DNA of 64,000 nt from Aquibium sp. ELW1220 (GCF_030398385.1 NZ_JAOAOQ010000028.1:1-64000), one strand, 5' to 3'; counted from the stretch's first letter, positions 7,909 to 17,317 are shown. Notes: a model not told the origin generated them from the letters alone. A program made the numbers and translations.

Positions 7909-8433
7909 ATGAGTGAACCTGTCCGCCACGATGCCACGACGATCAAGCTGGCCGAGCGTCGCATCTTCTCCGCCTCCTTCAAGCCGCTCTACAACGAGGG
8001 CATGGGGCTCGTGGAACAGACCGCCGAATATCTCGACGGCGAAGGCCGCGCCGCCGCCAAGACGCTGTCGCGCCTCGCAGCCACGCTCTACGCCGCCGAA
8101 TCCATGCGCCTGACCACGCGGCTGATGCAGATCGCTTCCTGGCTGCTCCTGCAGCGCGCCGCCAATTCCGGCGAGATGACGCGCGATCAGGTCGCGGCCG
8201 AGAAGGCCAAGGTCCGGCTCGACACGGCTTCCGCCCAGAACGACGTTGCCGGCTGGGATGAACTGCCGCAGGCCTTCAAGGCGCTGGTCGATCGCTCGCT
8301 GAGCCTGCAGGGTCTGGTCCGCCGCATGGACGACGAGATCTACGGCAACGGTGCGATGCCGGCGCAGCCGTCGCGCGCCAACCCGGTCTCCGACCAGATC
8401 TCGCTGCTCAACACCGCCTTCGGCCGCGGCTGA
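7909..8433 (+). CDS. rcdA: RcdA, regulator of CtrA degradation (DUF1465)
   Basis: The 174-residue protein matches DUF1465/RcdA along its length, including FSASFKPLYNEGMGLVEQTAEYLD near the N terminus and MRLTTRLMQIASWLLLQRA in the middle. It is a three-helix-bundle adaptor. In Caulobacter, RcdA works with CpdR and PopA to deliver the master cell-cycle regulator CtrA to the ClpXP protease. The disordered C-terminal tail expected for the family is present. It is transcribed alone; the promoter region has a CtrA-like box at 7770, suggesting feedback from CtrA onto its own removal. Confidence 0.92.
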   Translation: MSEPVRHDATTIKLAERRIFSASFKPLYNEGMGLVEQTAEYLDGEGRAAAKTLSRLAATLYAAESMRLTTRLMQIASWLLLQRAANSGEMTRDQVAAEKAKVRLDTASAQNDVAGWDELPQAFKALVDRSLSLQGLVRRMDDEIYGNGAMPAQPSRANPVSDQISLLNTAFGRG

Positions 8434-8480
8434 TCGGCGCCCCCCCCCCGCGGGCCGACCCGCCATTCGGCGCGGGCCGG

Positions 8481-9263
8481 TCAGGCGGGCGGCATCGCGA
8501 GCATCCACCGCACCAGCGATTCGGTCGCCGGCAACGCCAGCACGGCAGCCGCGACGATGAGCCCGAAGGTCACGCGCCGGTAGGTCTCCTCGCTTGCGAG
8601 GCCATAGAGCCGCGCGCCGAGCCAGAGCCCGGCGAAATAGGCGGGCGCGGCGGCGATCCCCAGCATCACCGGCATGCGTTCGAACAGCCCGGCCAGCCAG
8701 AGATTGCCGATCGACAGGAATTCGCCCAGGAAGAACAGGGTGAGCAGGTTGGCCCGCAGCAGCGCGGCCGGCAGGCCCGACGCGAGCCAGTAGAGGATCA
8801 CCGGCGGCCCGGGAATCGAGGCCATGCCGCCGAGCAGGCCGGCCACGCCGCCCACCCCTGCAGCGACCGCGCCATTGCGCGGCCCCCGCCACGTCCAGCC
8901 GCTCCACAGCGCCGCCGCGCAGGCAAGGATGGCAAGCGAGATCGCCCAGCGCATCGTCATCGGATCGCCCGACGTCAGCAGCATGACACCGACCGGCAGC
9001 ATCACGAACAGCCCCGCCGCCACCGGAAGGACATCGCGCCACCGCGCCTGCCTGAGCGCCGGCAGCGTCACCGGCAGGACCGGCAGCGAATCCATGATGA
9101 CGATGATGACGATCGCCATCTGCGGACCATAGAGCGCACCGGCCACGGGCGCGACGATCATGCCCGTGCCGAAGCCCGAGAGCCCGCGCGCGATGCCGGC
9201 GAGCAGCACGGTGGCCAGGAGCGCGGCAAGCGCCGCGTCGGGAGCGGGCAGGTCTGTCGGCAC
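8481..9263 (-). CDS. TauE/SafE family membrane exporter (second copy in the window)
   Basis: A 260-residue polytopic protein with about eight membrane segments, starting near the family's first loop GIARGLSGFGTGMIVAP. The second-repeat motif is GGMASIPGPPVILYW. The likely substrate is a small sulfur-containing or organic anion, unknown here. It is convergent with rcdA across a short spacer containing a run of ten C (8440-8449), and divergent from ruvC with about 120 bp between starts. Confidence 0.87.
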   Translation of the reverse strand: MPTDLPAPDAALAALLATVLLAGIARGLSGFGTGMIVAPVAGALYGPQMAIVIIVIMDSLPVLPVTLPALRQARWRDVLPVAAGLFVMLPVGVMLLTSGDPMTMRWAISLAILACAAALWSGWTWRGPRNGAVAAGVGGVAGLLGGMASIPGPPVILYWLASGLPAALLRANLLTLFFLGEFLSIGNLWLAGLFERMPVMLGIAAAPAYFAGLWLGARLYGLASEETYRRVTFGLIVAAAVLALPATESLVRWMLAMPPA

Positions 9264-9383
9264 GGTGGATGCTTCGCGGTCCTTGGATGGTTTCGGGCTG
9301 CCGCCCGGGCATCGACGATGGAAATGTTTCTCATTTGTTCACTTCGGCGTGGCAATGGTCCTCCACCCGCATAGAGTAGGTCC

Positions 9384-9902
9384 ATGGCAGAAACGATTCG
9401 CATCATCGGCATCGATCCGGGCCTCAGGCGCACCGGCTGGGGCATCGTCGAGGCCTGCGGCAATTCCCTGCGCTTCCTCGGCGCCGGCACGATCCGCTCC
9501 GACGACAAGGCCGACCTCGCCTCGCGCCTCTGCCAGTTGCACGACGGCCTCGCCGGCATCGTCCACGCCGAGAGGCCGGACGAGGCCGCGGTGGAGCAGA
9601 CCTTCGTCAACAAGGACGCCACCGCGACGCTGAAACTCGGCCAGGCCCGCGGCGTGGCGATGCTGGTGCCGGCGCTGGCCGGCCTGCCGGTTTCCGAATA
9701 CGCGCCGAACGCGGTCAAGAAGACCGTCATCGGCGTCGGTCACGGCGACAAGCGGCAGATCCACATGATGGTGAAGGTGCTGATGCCCCGTGCCTCCTTC
9801 GACAGCGACGACGCCGCCGACGCACTGGCGATCGCCATCTGCCACGCCCATCACCGGCAGAGCGCCGTGGGGCGGCTGGCGGCGCTGGCGAGAGCGGGCT
9901 GA
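9384..9902 (+). CDS. ruvC: RuvC, Holliday junction resolvase
   Basis: The 172-residue endonuclease cleaves four-way DNA junctions made in recombinational repair. The four acidic catalytic residues are in place: Asp11 (GIDPG), Glu71 (AVEQTF), Asp143 and Asp146 ([10 protein letters not shown]). Length is typical. In many relatives ruvC is directly followed by ruvA and ruvB; here the next gene is a carbonic anhydrase on the other strand, so the RuvAB helicase genes must be elsewhere. No SOS-type operator was recognised in the spacer. Confidence 0.96.
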   Translation: MAETIRIIGIDPGLRRTGWGIVEACGNSLRFLGAGTIRSDDKADLASRLCQLHDGLAGIVHAERPDEAAVEQTFVNKDATATLKLGQARGVAMLVPALAGLPVSEYAPNAVKKTVIGVGHGDKRQIHMMVKVLMPRASFDSDDAADALAIAICHAHHRQSAVGRLAALARAG

Positions 9903-9924
9903 TTTTCGCGCGGGCGCGCCAGCC

Positions 9925-10569
9925 TCAGGCGGGTTCGGGCCGCTCGAAATCCCCGGACTGACGGTTCATCGCCCACAATTCCCCCGTCGAGATGTCGAAC
10001 CAGGCGCCGTGCAGCGACAACCGGCCCTTGTCCTCCAGGATCTTGACGCAGGGAAAGGTCCGCAGGTTGGCGATGGAGAAGCGGATCGAGATCCGCTCCA
10101 GCGCGGTCTGCCGCTCGCCTTGCGTCATCATGCTGTTGTTGCTGACGACGTCGGCCGCCGGCGCCACCATGCTCATCCACTTGCCGATGAAGTCGCCCGG
10201 CGACAGCGGCTCGGCGGCCGGATCGAGCGCGGCGCGGATGCCGCCGCAGCGGCCATGGCCGAGAACGACGATGTGCTTGACCTTCAGGCTCTGCACCGCG
10301 AATTCCAGCGCGGCCGAGGTGGAGTGGTGTCCGCCGTCGGGCTGGTAGGGCGGCACGAGGTTGGCGACGTTGCGCACGACGAACAGCTCGCCCGGCCCGG
10401 CATCGAAGATCGTCTCGGGCGCGGCGCGGGAATCGCAGCAGGCGATCACCATGGTCATCGGCTTCTGGCCGGATGCGGCCAGGTCCCGATAGCGCTGCGT
10501 CTCGGTCGAATAGCGACCGCCCATGAAGTTGCGATAGCCCGAAAGCAGGTGGTCCGGCAGGTGCTCCAT
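9925..10569 (-). CDS. Beta-class carbonic anhydrase
   Basis: The 214-residue zinc enzyme interconverts CO2 and bicarbonate. The beta-class ligands are visible: Cys44, Asp46 and Arg48 in CCDSR, and His105 and Cys108 in GHGRCGG. The start at 10569 (MEHLPDHLL) is preceded by GGGAAG on the minus strand. The frame stays open upstream into the next gene but without homology. The gene ends 22 bp from the ruvC stop, tail to tail. It supports bicarbonate-dependent carboxylases and pH balance. Confidence 0.94.
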   Translation of the reverse strand: MEHLPDHLLSGYRNFMGGRYSTETQRYRDLAASGQKPMTMVIACCDSRAAPETIFDAGPGELFVVRNVANLVPPYQPDGGHHSTSAALEFAVQSLKVKHIVVLGHGRCGGIRAALDPAAEPLSPGDFIGKWMSMVAPAADVVSNNSMMTQGERQTALERISIRFSIANLRTFPCVKILEDKGRLSLHGAWFDISTGELWAMNRQSGDFERPEPA

Positions 10570-10619
10570 GGTCTTCCCATTGCGGCAGAAGGACAGGCGC
10601 GTCAATGGTTTCCGGGACG

Positions 10620-11399
10620 TCAGGTCCAGATGGCGACGGGCAGTCCCCATCCATCCCGCCCCGGCGGATCGGGAAAGGGCAGCGCCTCGCCGGCCGCATG
10701 CCGCCCGGCGACGAGCATCATCGCGGCCGCATCGAGATAGTCGTCCGCGCCCGCGCCGCGCGGCGGAACGGCGTCGAGAAAGGCGCGCGCAAGACCGCAG
10801 CCGGCCAGCAGGGCCTTCCGCTCCTCCATGCCCTCTGGATTCACCTTTCTCCTCACCTTCTTCGGCGTCTGCATGGCGCGCTCGCCGTTCAGCCGCCAGA
10901 AGGCGGCTTCGGGATGCGACTCGATCACCCGCTCGCTGAGCCCCGGCCGTTCGCGCAGCAGCCCATCCAGTTCGCGGATCTTCGGGAAGATGCCGAAGGC
11001 CTGGATGGAGATGGCGCGCGGCGGCTCGGAGGTGGCGCGCGCCACAGCGCTCGCCCGGCGGTGCGCGCCATACCACGCCTCGACCGTCGTGAACGCCGCC
11101 TCTTCGGCAAACACCGCCGCCCGCGAGGGAATGGAAAAGACGCTCGACTGCCGGGCACCGAGCTTTTCCCGCACCAGCCTTTCCGGCCCGCGCCCGCCGT
11201 GGCCGACGCGCTCCGGCAGGCCGATCGGCATGTCCACGGCGATCACCGCCTGCGGATCCAGCGCATCGACCAGATCCGCGAGGCGCGCGAAGATGGCCGC
11301 TTCCGGCGCGGCGCCGGGCCGGCGGATGACGGCGATCCACCCGGCCCTGCACCCGTCGACCCCTGCGACAGTGGCCGCGGACGCTGCCGGAGGCGTCAT
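10620..11399 (-). CDS. DUF429 protein (predicted RNase H-fold nuclease)
   Basis: A 259-residue DUF429 protein. The motif VAGVDGCRAGW at the N terminus, DMPIG near residue 75 and ESHPEAAFWRLNG near 170 are the conserved acidic positions that led the family to be predicted as an RNase H-like nuclease. No biochemical role is firmly established. Its ATG overlaps the pdxY stop by four bases (ATGA), so it is coupled to pdxY. Confidence 0.88.
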   Translation of the reverse strand: MTPPAASAATVAGVDGCRAGWIAVIRRPGAAPEAAIFARLADLVDALDPQAVIAVDMPIGLPERVGHGGRGPERLVREKLGARQSSVFSIPSRAAVFAEEAAFTTVEAWYGAHRRASAVARATSEPPRAISIQAFGIFPKIRELDGLLRERPGLSERVIESHPEAAFWRLNGERAMQTPKKVRRKVNPEGMEERKALLAGCGLARAFLDAVPPRGAGADDYLDAAAMMLVAGRHAAGEALPFPDPPGRDGWGLPVAIWT

Positions 11400-12280
11400 G
11401 CGCGCCTGTCCCGGCTCGGATGCGTCAGGTGGCGCATGTGCACCATCGCCATCGGGTGGGAGAGGCTGCCGGCATCGGTCTCGATCTGCAACTCGTCGCC
11501 GCCGCGTTTGGCCGTGCGCGCCAGGATCTCGAAAACCGAGGCGGTCGTCGTCTGCAGCGCCTTGTCCGGCTTCTCGCCTGCCATGAGCCGCGCCAGGAAC
11601 ACCGCCGCCGTCAGGTCGCCGAGCCCGTTCGGCGGCCGCTCGATCATGCGATGCTCGGCAAGCCAGGCATGCGAAGGCGTCACCAGGAGGTTGCCGATGC
11701 CGCCCGCCATCATCGCCGGCGCAGACGTCACCAGCATCATCGGCGGCCCCGCCATCAGCGCCGCCTCCATGACCGCGCGCGGCGTGTCGAGCTGGGCCTG
11801 GACGATCCACTGCAGTTCGAACCGGTTGGGCGTGGCGATATCGGCAAGCGGCAGCAGCCGGTCGCGGATGGCCGCCGCCAGGGCTGCGGGAACGTAGAGG
11901 CCGCCGCTGTCGCCGATCACCGGATCGCAGACGTAGCGGAGCGCGGGGTTGCGGCCCTTCAGCGACGAGACGAGGCGCGCGACGCTCTCGGCCTGCGCCG
12001 CAGAGCCGAGATAGCCCGAGAGGATGGCCCCCACCTCGCCTGCCCAGGGCGCCCCCTCGAGATCGTCGATCAGCGCCGAGAACGCCGCGTCGTCGGGCAC
12101 GATGCGCGTCGCCCGCCCGTGCCCCGGATGCCATGGCAGGATGACCGTCGGCACGGCCCACACCGGATGTCCGAGCGTCTCCAGCGCGAAGACGGCGGCG
12201 CGGTTGCCCACCGAGCCGCGGGCGACGTGGCTCGAGATCACGATCACGGCGCGCGGTGCCGGAATGTCCTGAAGGCTCAT
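11396..12280 (-). CDS. pdxY: Pyridoxal kinase PdxY
   Basis: A 294-residue ribokinase-superfamily enzyme that phosphorylates pyridoxal to salvage vitamin B6. The N-terminal SSHVARGSVGNRAA (substrate site), CDPVIGDSGGLYV (phosphate side) and NGLGDLTAAVFLARL (anion hole with catalytic Asp) are all present. The start at 12280 (MSLQDIPAPRA) fits the family; another ATG at 12298 is in frame. It is the middle gene of a small-protein/pdxY/DUF429 unit on the minus strand. Confidence 0.93.
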   Translation of the reverse strand: MSLQDIPAPRAVIVISSHVARGSVGNRAAVFALETLGHPVWAVPTVILPWHPGHGRATRIVPDDAAFSALIDDLEGAPWAGEVGAILSGYLGSAAQAESVARLVSSLKGRNPALRYVCDPVIGDSGGLYVPAALAAAIRDRLLPLADIATPNRFELQWIVQAQLDTPRAVMEAALMAGPPMMLVTSAPAMMAGGIGNLLVTPSHAWLAEHRMIERPPNGLGDLTAAVFLARLMAGEKPDKALQTTTASVFEILARTAKRGGDELQIETDAGSLSHPMAMVHMRHLTHPSRDRRA

Positions 12281-12284
12281 GGCC

Positions 12285-12533
12285 TCAGGCGCCCGCAAGG
12301 TAGGACAGGAGCCAGCCCGCCAGCACGACGAGCAGGACGATCCCGATGACGCGCCCGATCCGCGTGCCCCAGACCTCGATCGGGTCCGACTGGTCGGCGT
12401 CCTCGGCGCGCATGTGCTTCTCCACGCGGCGCGCCGTCCGCACCGCCAGCGAGCCGGAGGGATCCGATTCCTTGGCGATCCGGTCGAGGATCCGCCGCGA
12501 TTCCTCGGCCTCGTTCCGCTTCTTGCCGCTCAT
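12285..12533 (-). CDS. Small single-span membrane protein
   Basis: An 82-residue protein with a charged N-terminal helix (MSGKKRNEAEESRRILDRIA) and one C-terminal membrane helix (IGIVLLVVLAGWLLSYLAG). The layout suggests a tail-anchored inner-membrane protein. Similar unnamed proteins occur next to pdxY in relatives, as far as I recall. Its stop lies four bases before the pdxY ATG, so it is probably the first gene of the operon. Function unknown. Confidence 0.75.
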   Translation of the reverse strand: MSGKKRNEAEESRRILDRIAKESDPSGSLAVRTARRVEKHMRAEDADQSDPIEVWGTRIGRVIGIVLLVVLAGWLLSYLAGA

Positions 12534-12763
12534 CCGGCGTCTCCATTTCGTCGGTCGCTTCCAAGGCATGTCCCGAAAGGGGGGACCGGTTTCGGATCGA
12601 AGACATGCGTTTCCACAGGCTAGAGCCTGGGGAGCGAAACGGAAAGGTCGCGGAGCACTTTAGCGCGCCGCAACCGGCAGCGGAACGCCAGGCGCCGGCA
12701 GCTGAGGATTTGATCCGCGGACTCTTGCAAGCCTGCGGTCGGCGGCGGTAAGGTTAACAAATC

Positions 12764-13273
12764 ATGAAGACCGCCCTGACCATAGACATCCGCCGCGCCG
12801 AGGAGAAGGACGCCTCGGCGATTGCGGACGTGCATATGGAATCCTGGCTCGGCGCCTATTCCGGCATCATTCCGCACAAGGCACTGAACAAGATGATCGG
12901 CCGCCGCGGGCGCTCCTGGTGGGAGAATGCGATTCGCCGCGCCTCGGCCATCCTGGTCGTCGAAGTCGGCGAAGCCGTCGTCGGCTACGCCACCCTCGGC
13001 CGCAACCGGGCCCGCGAACTGCCGCATCAGGGCGAGATCTACGAACTCTACATCCGACCCGAATACCAGGGCGTCGGCCTGGGCAGCCGGCTCTTCTCCG
13101 CTGCGCGGGATCGTCTTGCGCGGCACGGACTGAAGGGTCTCGTCGTCTGGGCGCTCGAGGACAATGCCACCGCCCTTTCGTTCTATCACGGCGCCGGCGG
13201 CCGCGACGTCGCCGAGGGCGTGGAAGTGTTCGAGCAGCGCGCGTTGAAGAAGGTCGCCTTCGTCTGGGACTGA
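12764..13273 (+). CDS. GNAT family N-acetyltransferase
   Basis: A 169-residue acetyl-CoA-dependent acyltransferase. The core strand [20 protein letters not shown] contains the pyrophosphate-binding R/Q-x-x-G-x-G signature, followed by [18 protein letters not shown], typical of the C-terminal part of the fold. The acceptor cannot be predicted. A half CtrA-like site (GTTAAC) lies just before the ATG at about 12753. It precedes ppa, but with a 106-bp gap. Confidence 0.85.
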   Translation: MKTALTIDIRRAEEKDASAIADVHMESWLGAYSGIIPHKALNKMIGRRGRSWWENAIRRASAILVVEVGEAVVGYATLGRNRARELPHQGEIYELYIRPEYQGVGLGSRLFSAARDRLARHGLKGLVVWALEDNATALSFYHGAGGRDVAEGVEVFEQRALKKVAFVWD

Positions 13274-13379
13274 GACGTCGGCCGCACCTTCGGGAGGCCC
13301 TTGCGCTGCCGTGCGGCAGGCTTGCGCTGCATTGCACAAAAAGCTATGCGCCTGCTCGACCCTGAAGGAGTTGAATTCC

Positions 13380-13913
13380 ATGCGCATCGAAGCGATCGAG
13401 ATCGGCGACAATCCGCCGGACGACGTCAACGTGATCATCGAAGTGCCGGTCGGCGGCCAGCCGATCAAGTACGAGATGGACAAGAAGGCCGGCACCCTCG
13501 TCGTCGACCGCTTCCTATACACCTCCATGACCTATCCGGGAAACTACGGCTTCGTGCCGCACACGCTGTCGGGCGACGGCGATCCCATCGACGTTCTGGT
13601 GTGCAACACCCGCCAGCTCATCCCCGGCTGCGTGATCAACGTCCGCCCGATCGGCGTCCTGATCATGGAAGACAATGCCGGCCAGGACGAGAAGGTCATC
13701 GCGGTTCCCTCCCCACACCTCACCCGGCGCTACGAGAAGGTCCACAACTACACCGACCTGCCGGAGATCTCGCTCATGCAGATCGAGCACTTCTTCGAGC
13801 ACTACAAGGATCTCGAATCCGGCAAGTGGGTCAAGATCGGCTCCTGGCGCGACGCCGACCACGCCAAGCAGATGATCGTCGAGGCGATCGCCCGGAGCAA
13901 GCAGGCAGGCTGA
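13380..13913 (+). CDS. ppa: Inorganic pyrophosphatase (family I)
   Basis: A 177-residue cytosolic enzyme that hydrolyses pyrophosphate and pulls biosynthetic reactions forward. The metal-binding signature DGDPIDVLV is near residue 65, and the active-site residues in [11 protein letters not shown] and KVIAVPSPH are intact. The ATG follows AGGAG within a short spacer. It is followed by about 700 bp of repeat-rich noncoding DNA. Confidence 0.97.
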   Translation: MRIEAIEIGDNPPDDVNVIIEVPVGGQPIKYEMDKKAGTLVVDRFLYTSMTYPGNYGFVPHTLSGDGDPIDVLVCNTRQLIPGCVINVRPIGVLIMEDNAGQDEKVIAVPSPHLTRRYEKVHNYTDLPEISLMQIEHFFEHYKDLESGKWVKIGSWRDADHAKQMIVEAIARSKQAG

Positions 13914-14627
13914 TCGGCCGGGCCCGGTCGCTTCCGGCGACTGTTCTTCCCCGCAGGCCACCGGGGGTCCTCATCCTGAGGCGCGAGCCCGCACCACGTT
14001 CGTCGAACAGCCGCTCACGCCGAATCCGTTCCGCGAAGTCCACAGGACGGTCGACCACACCCCCGGCGTCGCGGAATGGATTCCGGACAGACGCTCCGCG
14101 CTCCGCGCGGTTCGTCTTCCGGAATGACGCGGGTCTGGCGGCCGTCACCGAAACCGCCAACGCTTTCGCACGGCGCCCCCTCTCCTTCGTCATCCCGGAA
14201 CGGCGTCCGAGCGCAGCGAAGGACGACGTATCCGGGATCCATGCCTCGCGGTTCCCGTCGGTCGGAACGATGGCGAAGGACCGGTGCCTGGTCTGCGCCG
14301 TCCAGCCTCTCGACGACTGCCGAGGCATGGATCCCGGGTCTGCGCCTCCGCTGCGCTCCGGCTTCGCCCGGGATGACGAAGGTGAAAGGCCGCTAGGGTG
14401 AAGCAGCCCGGAAGCAACGCAATACGAGCGCGCCCCACCCGTGCCGCGTCATTCCGGACCGGATGCCGAGCGCAGCGGAGGCGTCCGGAATGACGCAGGT
14501 GTGGCGACCGGCGCCGGGATCGCCTTAGCTTTCGCACGGCGCCCCCTCTCCCCGTCGTCATTCCGGGCCGTCTCGATGGGTCCCCAGCCGAAAAGGCAGG
14601 GCGAGGCAAGACCCGGAGCCGCAGCTT
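13914..14627 (+). repeat. Intergenic block of palindromic repeats (rhizobial type)
   Basis: About 700 bp with no credible gene. It contains at least four related inverted repeats with ATTCCGGA or ATCCCGGG-type arms and loops rich in GAGCGCAGCG. The best has perfect 14-bp arms GCGTCATTCCGGAC / GTCCGGAATGACGC at 14446-14459 and 14483-14496. Others have arms at 14080-14087/14118-14125 and 14192-14199/14231-14238, and about 14332/14368. The open frames in it are artefacts of these repeats. A partial copy of a different family (CATCCTGAGG) is near 13973. Confidence 0.85.
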
Positions 14628-15257
14628 TCAGTTCTCGTTGCGCGTGAAGGAGGGCAGCGCCACGTCGCCCTGGTCGATCGTCGGCTGGTCGGCCCCGCAG
14701 GCGAAATCGCGCGCCACGGCGTCGGCGATGCGACGTGCCTTCGCATTGGCGTCGCCATTGCCCTGCGCCACGACATAGCCCACCGCGCAGCCGTCCCGTT
14801 CGTGCGGCTGGCCCACCTTCTCGACCACCAGCACCTGCACCTGCTCCTCGGGGTCCTCCGGATCGCTGACGAACCAGCGATGGATGGTGGCGAAGGGAAC
14901 GGCCACGTCGCCGCGCGCCTCCAGCCGCCATTCGATCTTCGGACCCGTCGCGTTGAAGGCATCGAAGCTCTCCCACGCCGGGGCGAGGTCGCCGGCGTGC
15001 GGGAAGCCGTAGAACAGCGATTCGCGCGCATCGCCGTAGAAGATGAAGACCGGGTAGCCGCGGTAACCGCTGCAGACGAGGTTCGCCCAGTCGCCGCCCT
15101 CGTCAGGCTCCGCCGCTGCATAGGTCGTGCAGTGCTGTTCGACGACGAGGTCGGTATAGGCGCTCGACACCTCCTGCGCCGCGGCCGGCGTCGAAAGCAG
15201 CGCGGCCGCCAGCGCCAGTGCCGCGGTTGCGCCTTTCGACTGGATTTCCTGGAACAT
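14628..15257 (-). CDS. Exported uncharacterised protein
   Basis: A 209-residue protein starting MFQEIQSKGATAALALAAALL with a signal peptide cleaved near PAAAQE. The mature part has cysteines in EQHCTTY, LVCSGYRG, RDGCAVG and DFACGAD, which could form two disulfide bonds in the periplasm. I recognise no family. It lies between two repeat-rich spacers and is transcribed alone. Confidence 0.72.
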   Translation of the reverse strand: MFQEIQSKGATAALALAAALLSTPAAAQEVSSAYTDLVVEQHCTTYAAAEPDEGGDWANLVCSGYRGYPVFIFYGDARESLFYGFPHAGDLAPAWESFDAFNATGPKIEWRLEARGDVAVPFATIHRWFVSDPEDPEEQVQVLVVEKVGQPHERDGCAVGYVVAQGNGDANAKARRIADAVARDFACGADQPTIDQGDVALPSFTRNEN

Positions 15258-15655
15258 CCCCGCATCCTCCGGCCATCGTTTCCGGCCCGATGCTAGCGCA
15301 TCCTGCCCGCGCCTGTGAACCACCCGCTGCAGCGGCGCGATCCGCGCCCCGGCCGGGTCCGGCACGGGATCAAAGGGAGCCGTGCGCGGCGCCGGGCTTC
15401 CAGCCCGGTACCTCCGGCTCCTGCCGGCAGTCCTTTCGCTCGACCGATGGCGCCGTTCCCCCTTCATCCGCCTGCCGGCACTTTCTCCCCGCGAGCGGGA
15501 GAAGGTGCCGCGGTTGCGAAGGCAGCTCCCTATCCCCCCACCTTCGAGAGTGGCGAAGCCGTCGATCAAGGCGTTCCTTCTCCCCGTTCCACGGGGAGAA
15601 GGTCCCGGCAGGAGATGAGGGGCAGCGCGGGGGTCGAAAGTAAGGGCCTCTGGTG
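15258..15655 (+). repeat. Intergenic spacer with rhizobial CTTCTCCCC palindromes
   Basis: About 400 bp without a gene. The clearest element is a perfect 12-bp stem CCTTCTCCCCGT / ACGGGGAGAAGG with a three-base loop (15576-15602), followed by the usual downstream tract GGCAGGAGATGAGGGGCAG. A second, degraded copy (TTCTCCC/GGGAGAA) is at about 15483-15503. This family is common between genes in Mesorhizobium-like genomes. It lies just downstream of the convergent-free end of the DUF167 gene. Confidence 0.85.
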
Positions 15656-15967
15656 TCAGCCCCGGATCGCCAGCGCGCCGAGCCGTTCGGCCAGGTCCTG
15701 CGCATCGCCTGACAGCCGCACCGTCTTCAGCCGCGCCGTACCACCCGCGACGACGCTGACGGACCGTCGCGGCAGGCCGAGCGACGCGGCGAGAAGCTTT
15801 TCCAGCGCTGCGTTGGCCGCGCCCTTCTCCGGCGCCGCGCGCACCCGCGCCTTGAGATGGGAGCGCCCGTCGGCGGTGTCTTCCACGCCCTCGATAGCAT
15901 CCTCCCCGCCGCGCGGCGTCAGCCGCACGAACAGGTCGAGCCCGTCCTTCGCCGGACGGAAGAACAC
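15656..15967 (-). CDS. DUF167 (YggU-type) protein
   Basis: A 103-residue protein of the DUF167/YggU family, recognised from LFVRLTPRGGEDAIEG at the N terminus and the highly conserved APEKGAANAALEKLLA loop. Structure is known for homologs but the role is not. It sits four bases downstream of yggT, the same pairing seen in many proteobacteria. This supports both calls and a shared transcript. Confidence 0.92.
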   Translation of the reverse strand: MFFRPAKDGLDLFVRLTPRGGEDAIEGVEDTADGRSHLKARVRAAPEKGAANAALEKLLAASLGLPRRSVSVVAGGTARLKTVRLSGDAQDLAERLGALAIRG

Positions 15968-15971
15968 CGGC

Positions 15972-16262
15972 TCAGATCAGCGCGGGCGCGATGGTGGTGA
16001 TGATCAGCTGACGCACGAAGAACAGGATCAGCAGCAGGATGATCGGCGAGATGTCGATGCCGCCGAGATCGGGCATGATGCGCCGGATCGGCCGCAGCGC
16101 CGGCTCGGTCACCCGGTAGAGGAAGTCGCCGATCGTCGCCACGACCTGATTGCGCGAATTGATGACGTTGAAGGCGAACAGCCACGAGAAGATCGCCGAG
16201 GCTATGATGAGCCACCAGAAGATGTCCAAGGCCAGAAGAAGGGTCTGGATAAGCGCAACCAT
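15972..16262 (-). CDS. YggT family integral membrane protein
   Basis: A 96-residue protein with two membrane helices flanking the conserved cytoplasmic loop ([25 protein letters not shown]), which defines the YggT family. YggT proteins have been linked to osmotic or ion stress and to a cell-division context in other bacteria. The function here is inferred only at that level. It is first in the yggT-DUF167 operon. Confidence 0.93.
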   Translation of the reverse strand: MVALIQTLLLALDIFWWLIIASAIFSWLFAFNVINSRNQVVATIGDFLYRVTEPALRPIRRIMPDLGGIDISPIILLLILFFVRQLIITTIAPALI

Positions 16263-16706
16263 GCCGGTCTCCGATCGTTTCGCGACATGTAGCCATTGCC
16301 CGCCCCCGCGGCAAGGGAAAGCCTCGCGCGCGCTCCGCCGGCAGGCCTGGAGGAAGGCCCTCGCCTTCGGCCCTCTCGCCGGATACTGCCCGCGTGAACC
16401 TCGGCCCCCCGCTGATCGCGTTCCCGCTCGTCGCGCACCTGCGCGCGAAGCCCCCCGTCGGCCGGCACGGCTGGCGGTCCCACTCGTCGCGCACCCGCGC
16501 TTGAAGCCCCGGCGTGCGCCCCTCCGCCGGGGCGGCCAGAAAGTCCGCCATGCACGCCTCGGCGACCCTCGCAGTCACACGCCCCACCCCGCCCTTCCGA
16601 CAGCCTGCCCGCGGCTCCGTGACGCCCGCGCCGTGCCGCCCAAACCCCCGCGCGTTTCGCTTGACATCGCCCGCCCCGCGCCCGTAAAAGCCGCCATCCG
16701 CTGGAC
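16263..16706. other. Gene-free GC-rich spacer between yggT and tRNA-Ala
   Basis: No coding region is convincing here. The only structure I see is an imperfect direct repeat of about 25 bases, CTCGTCGCGCACC-TGCGCG against CTCGTCGCGCACC-CGCGCT, starting near 16428 and 16480, each followed by GAAGCCCC. It may hold the yggT promoter (minus strand) and the tRNA promoter, but no clear -10/-35 pair could be fixed. Confidence 0.5.
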
Positions 16707-16782
<76 letters not shown>

Positions 16783-17317
16783 ACGGATTTTTTTCCCGCT
16801 CTCGATCGCATGTGAACGGTGAGATCACCGTTTATGTCGGCCGTGCCCAACCGGTGCCGGCACATGCAGCGGTGCACGGCGGCTGGTCCATCGCGCGGTT
16901 CCGTGCCTGCCTCCAGCCGCGTGGCGAAGCCCGGCAGTTCCGCATCCGAGTCCCGTTCTGAAGAGGAGCACACCTTGTGCTCCACAACAGTCCAAGCTGT
17001 TCACCGCCAGCACTTGCGGACCACGAACTAAGCATAGTGTCTCGCGCGGGCGCGGAAGTCAGCTTCGCGCCCCCAAATGCGCCATACTGGACATCGTGGC
17101 GGTGCCCTCCATTGCCCGACCGTTCCACGCCACCATACCTACCGCGGCACCCTCGCTGACACCGATGCGCGGCGCGGTAAACTCGGATTCCGGCTTCGGT
17201 CCGCACTACGCCGTCATACTCCAGAGTCTCTTGGCACAGCAGCAAGACCCGACGCCCCCCACCGCGCGACCAGCCGACACGCGCCATCGCCCGTCCTCCA
17301 GCAGATCCCCGCCCCCC
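16783..17317. other. Gene-free spacer after the tRNA, with one hairpin
   Basis: About 535 bp with no supported gene. Its composition is less GC-rich than the surrounding DNA. A perfect 8-bp inverted repeat GGAGCACA/TGTGCTCC with loop CCT is at 16965-16983. There is no repeated copy of the tRNA 3' end that I can see, hence no att site. It could be decayed accessory DNA, as the next two genes look like a small acquired unit. Confidence 0.5.

Noticed and set aside
8440-8449. Run of ten C between rcdA and the TauE gene, considered as a phase-variable tract
   Set aside because: It is outside any gene and not in a clear promoter, so slippage would have no evident effect. A sequencing artefact is also possible.
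13914-14627. Several open frames in the repeat spacer after ppa, and the possibility of a CRISPR array
   Set aside because: The frames follow the palindromic repeats and have no protein-like features. The repeats are spaced irregularly and differ in sequence, so this is not a CRISPR array.
15919-16587. Minus-strand frame upstream of yggT
   Set aside because: It overlaps yggT in another frame, is Arg/Ala/Gly-rich, and has no recognisable domain or ribosome site.
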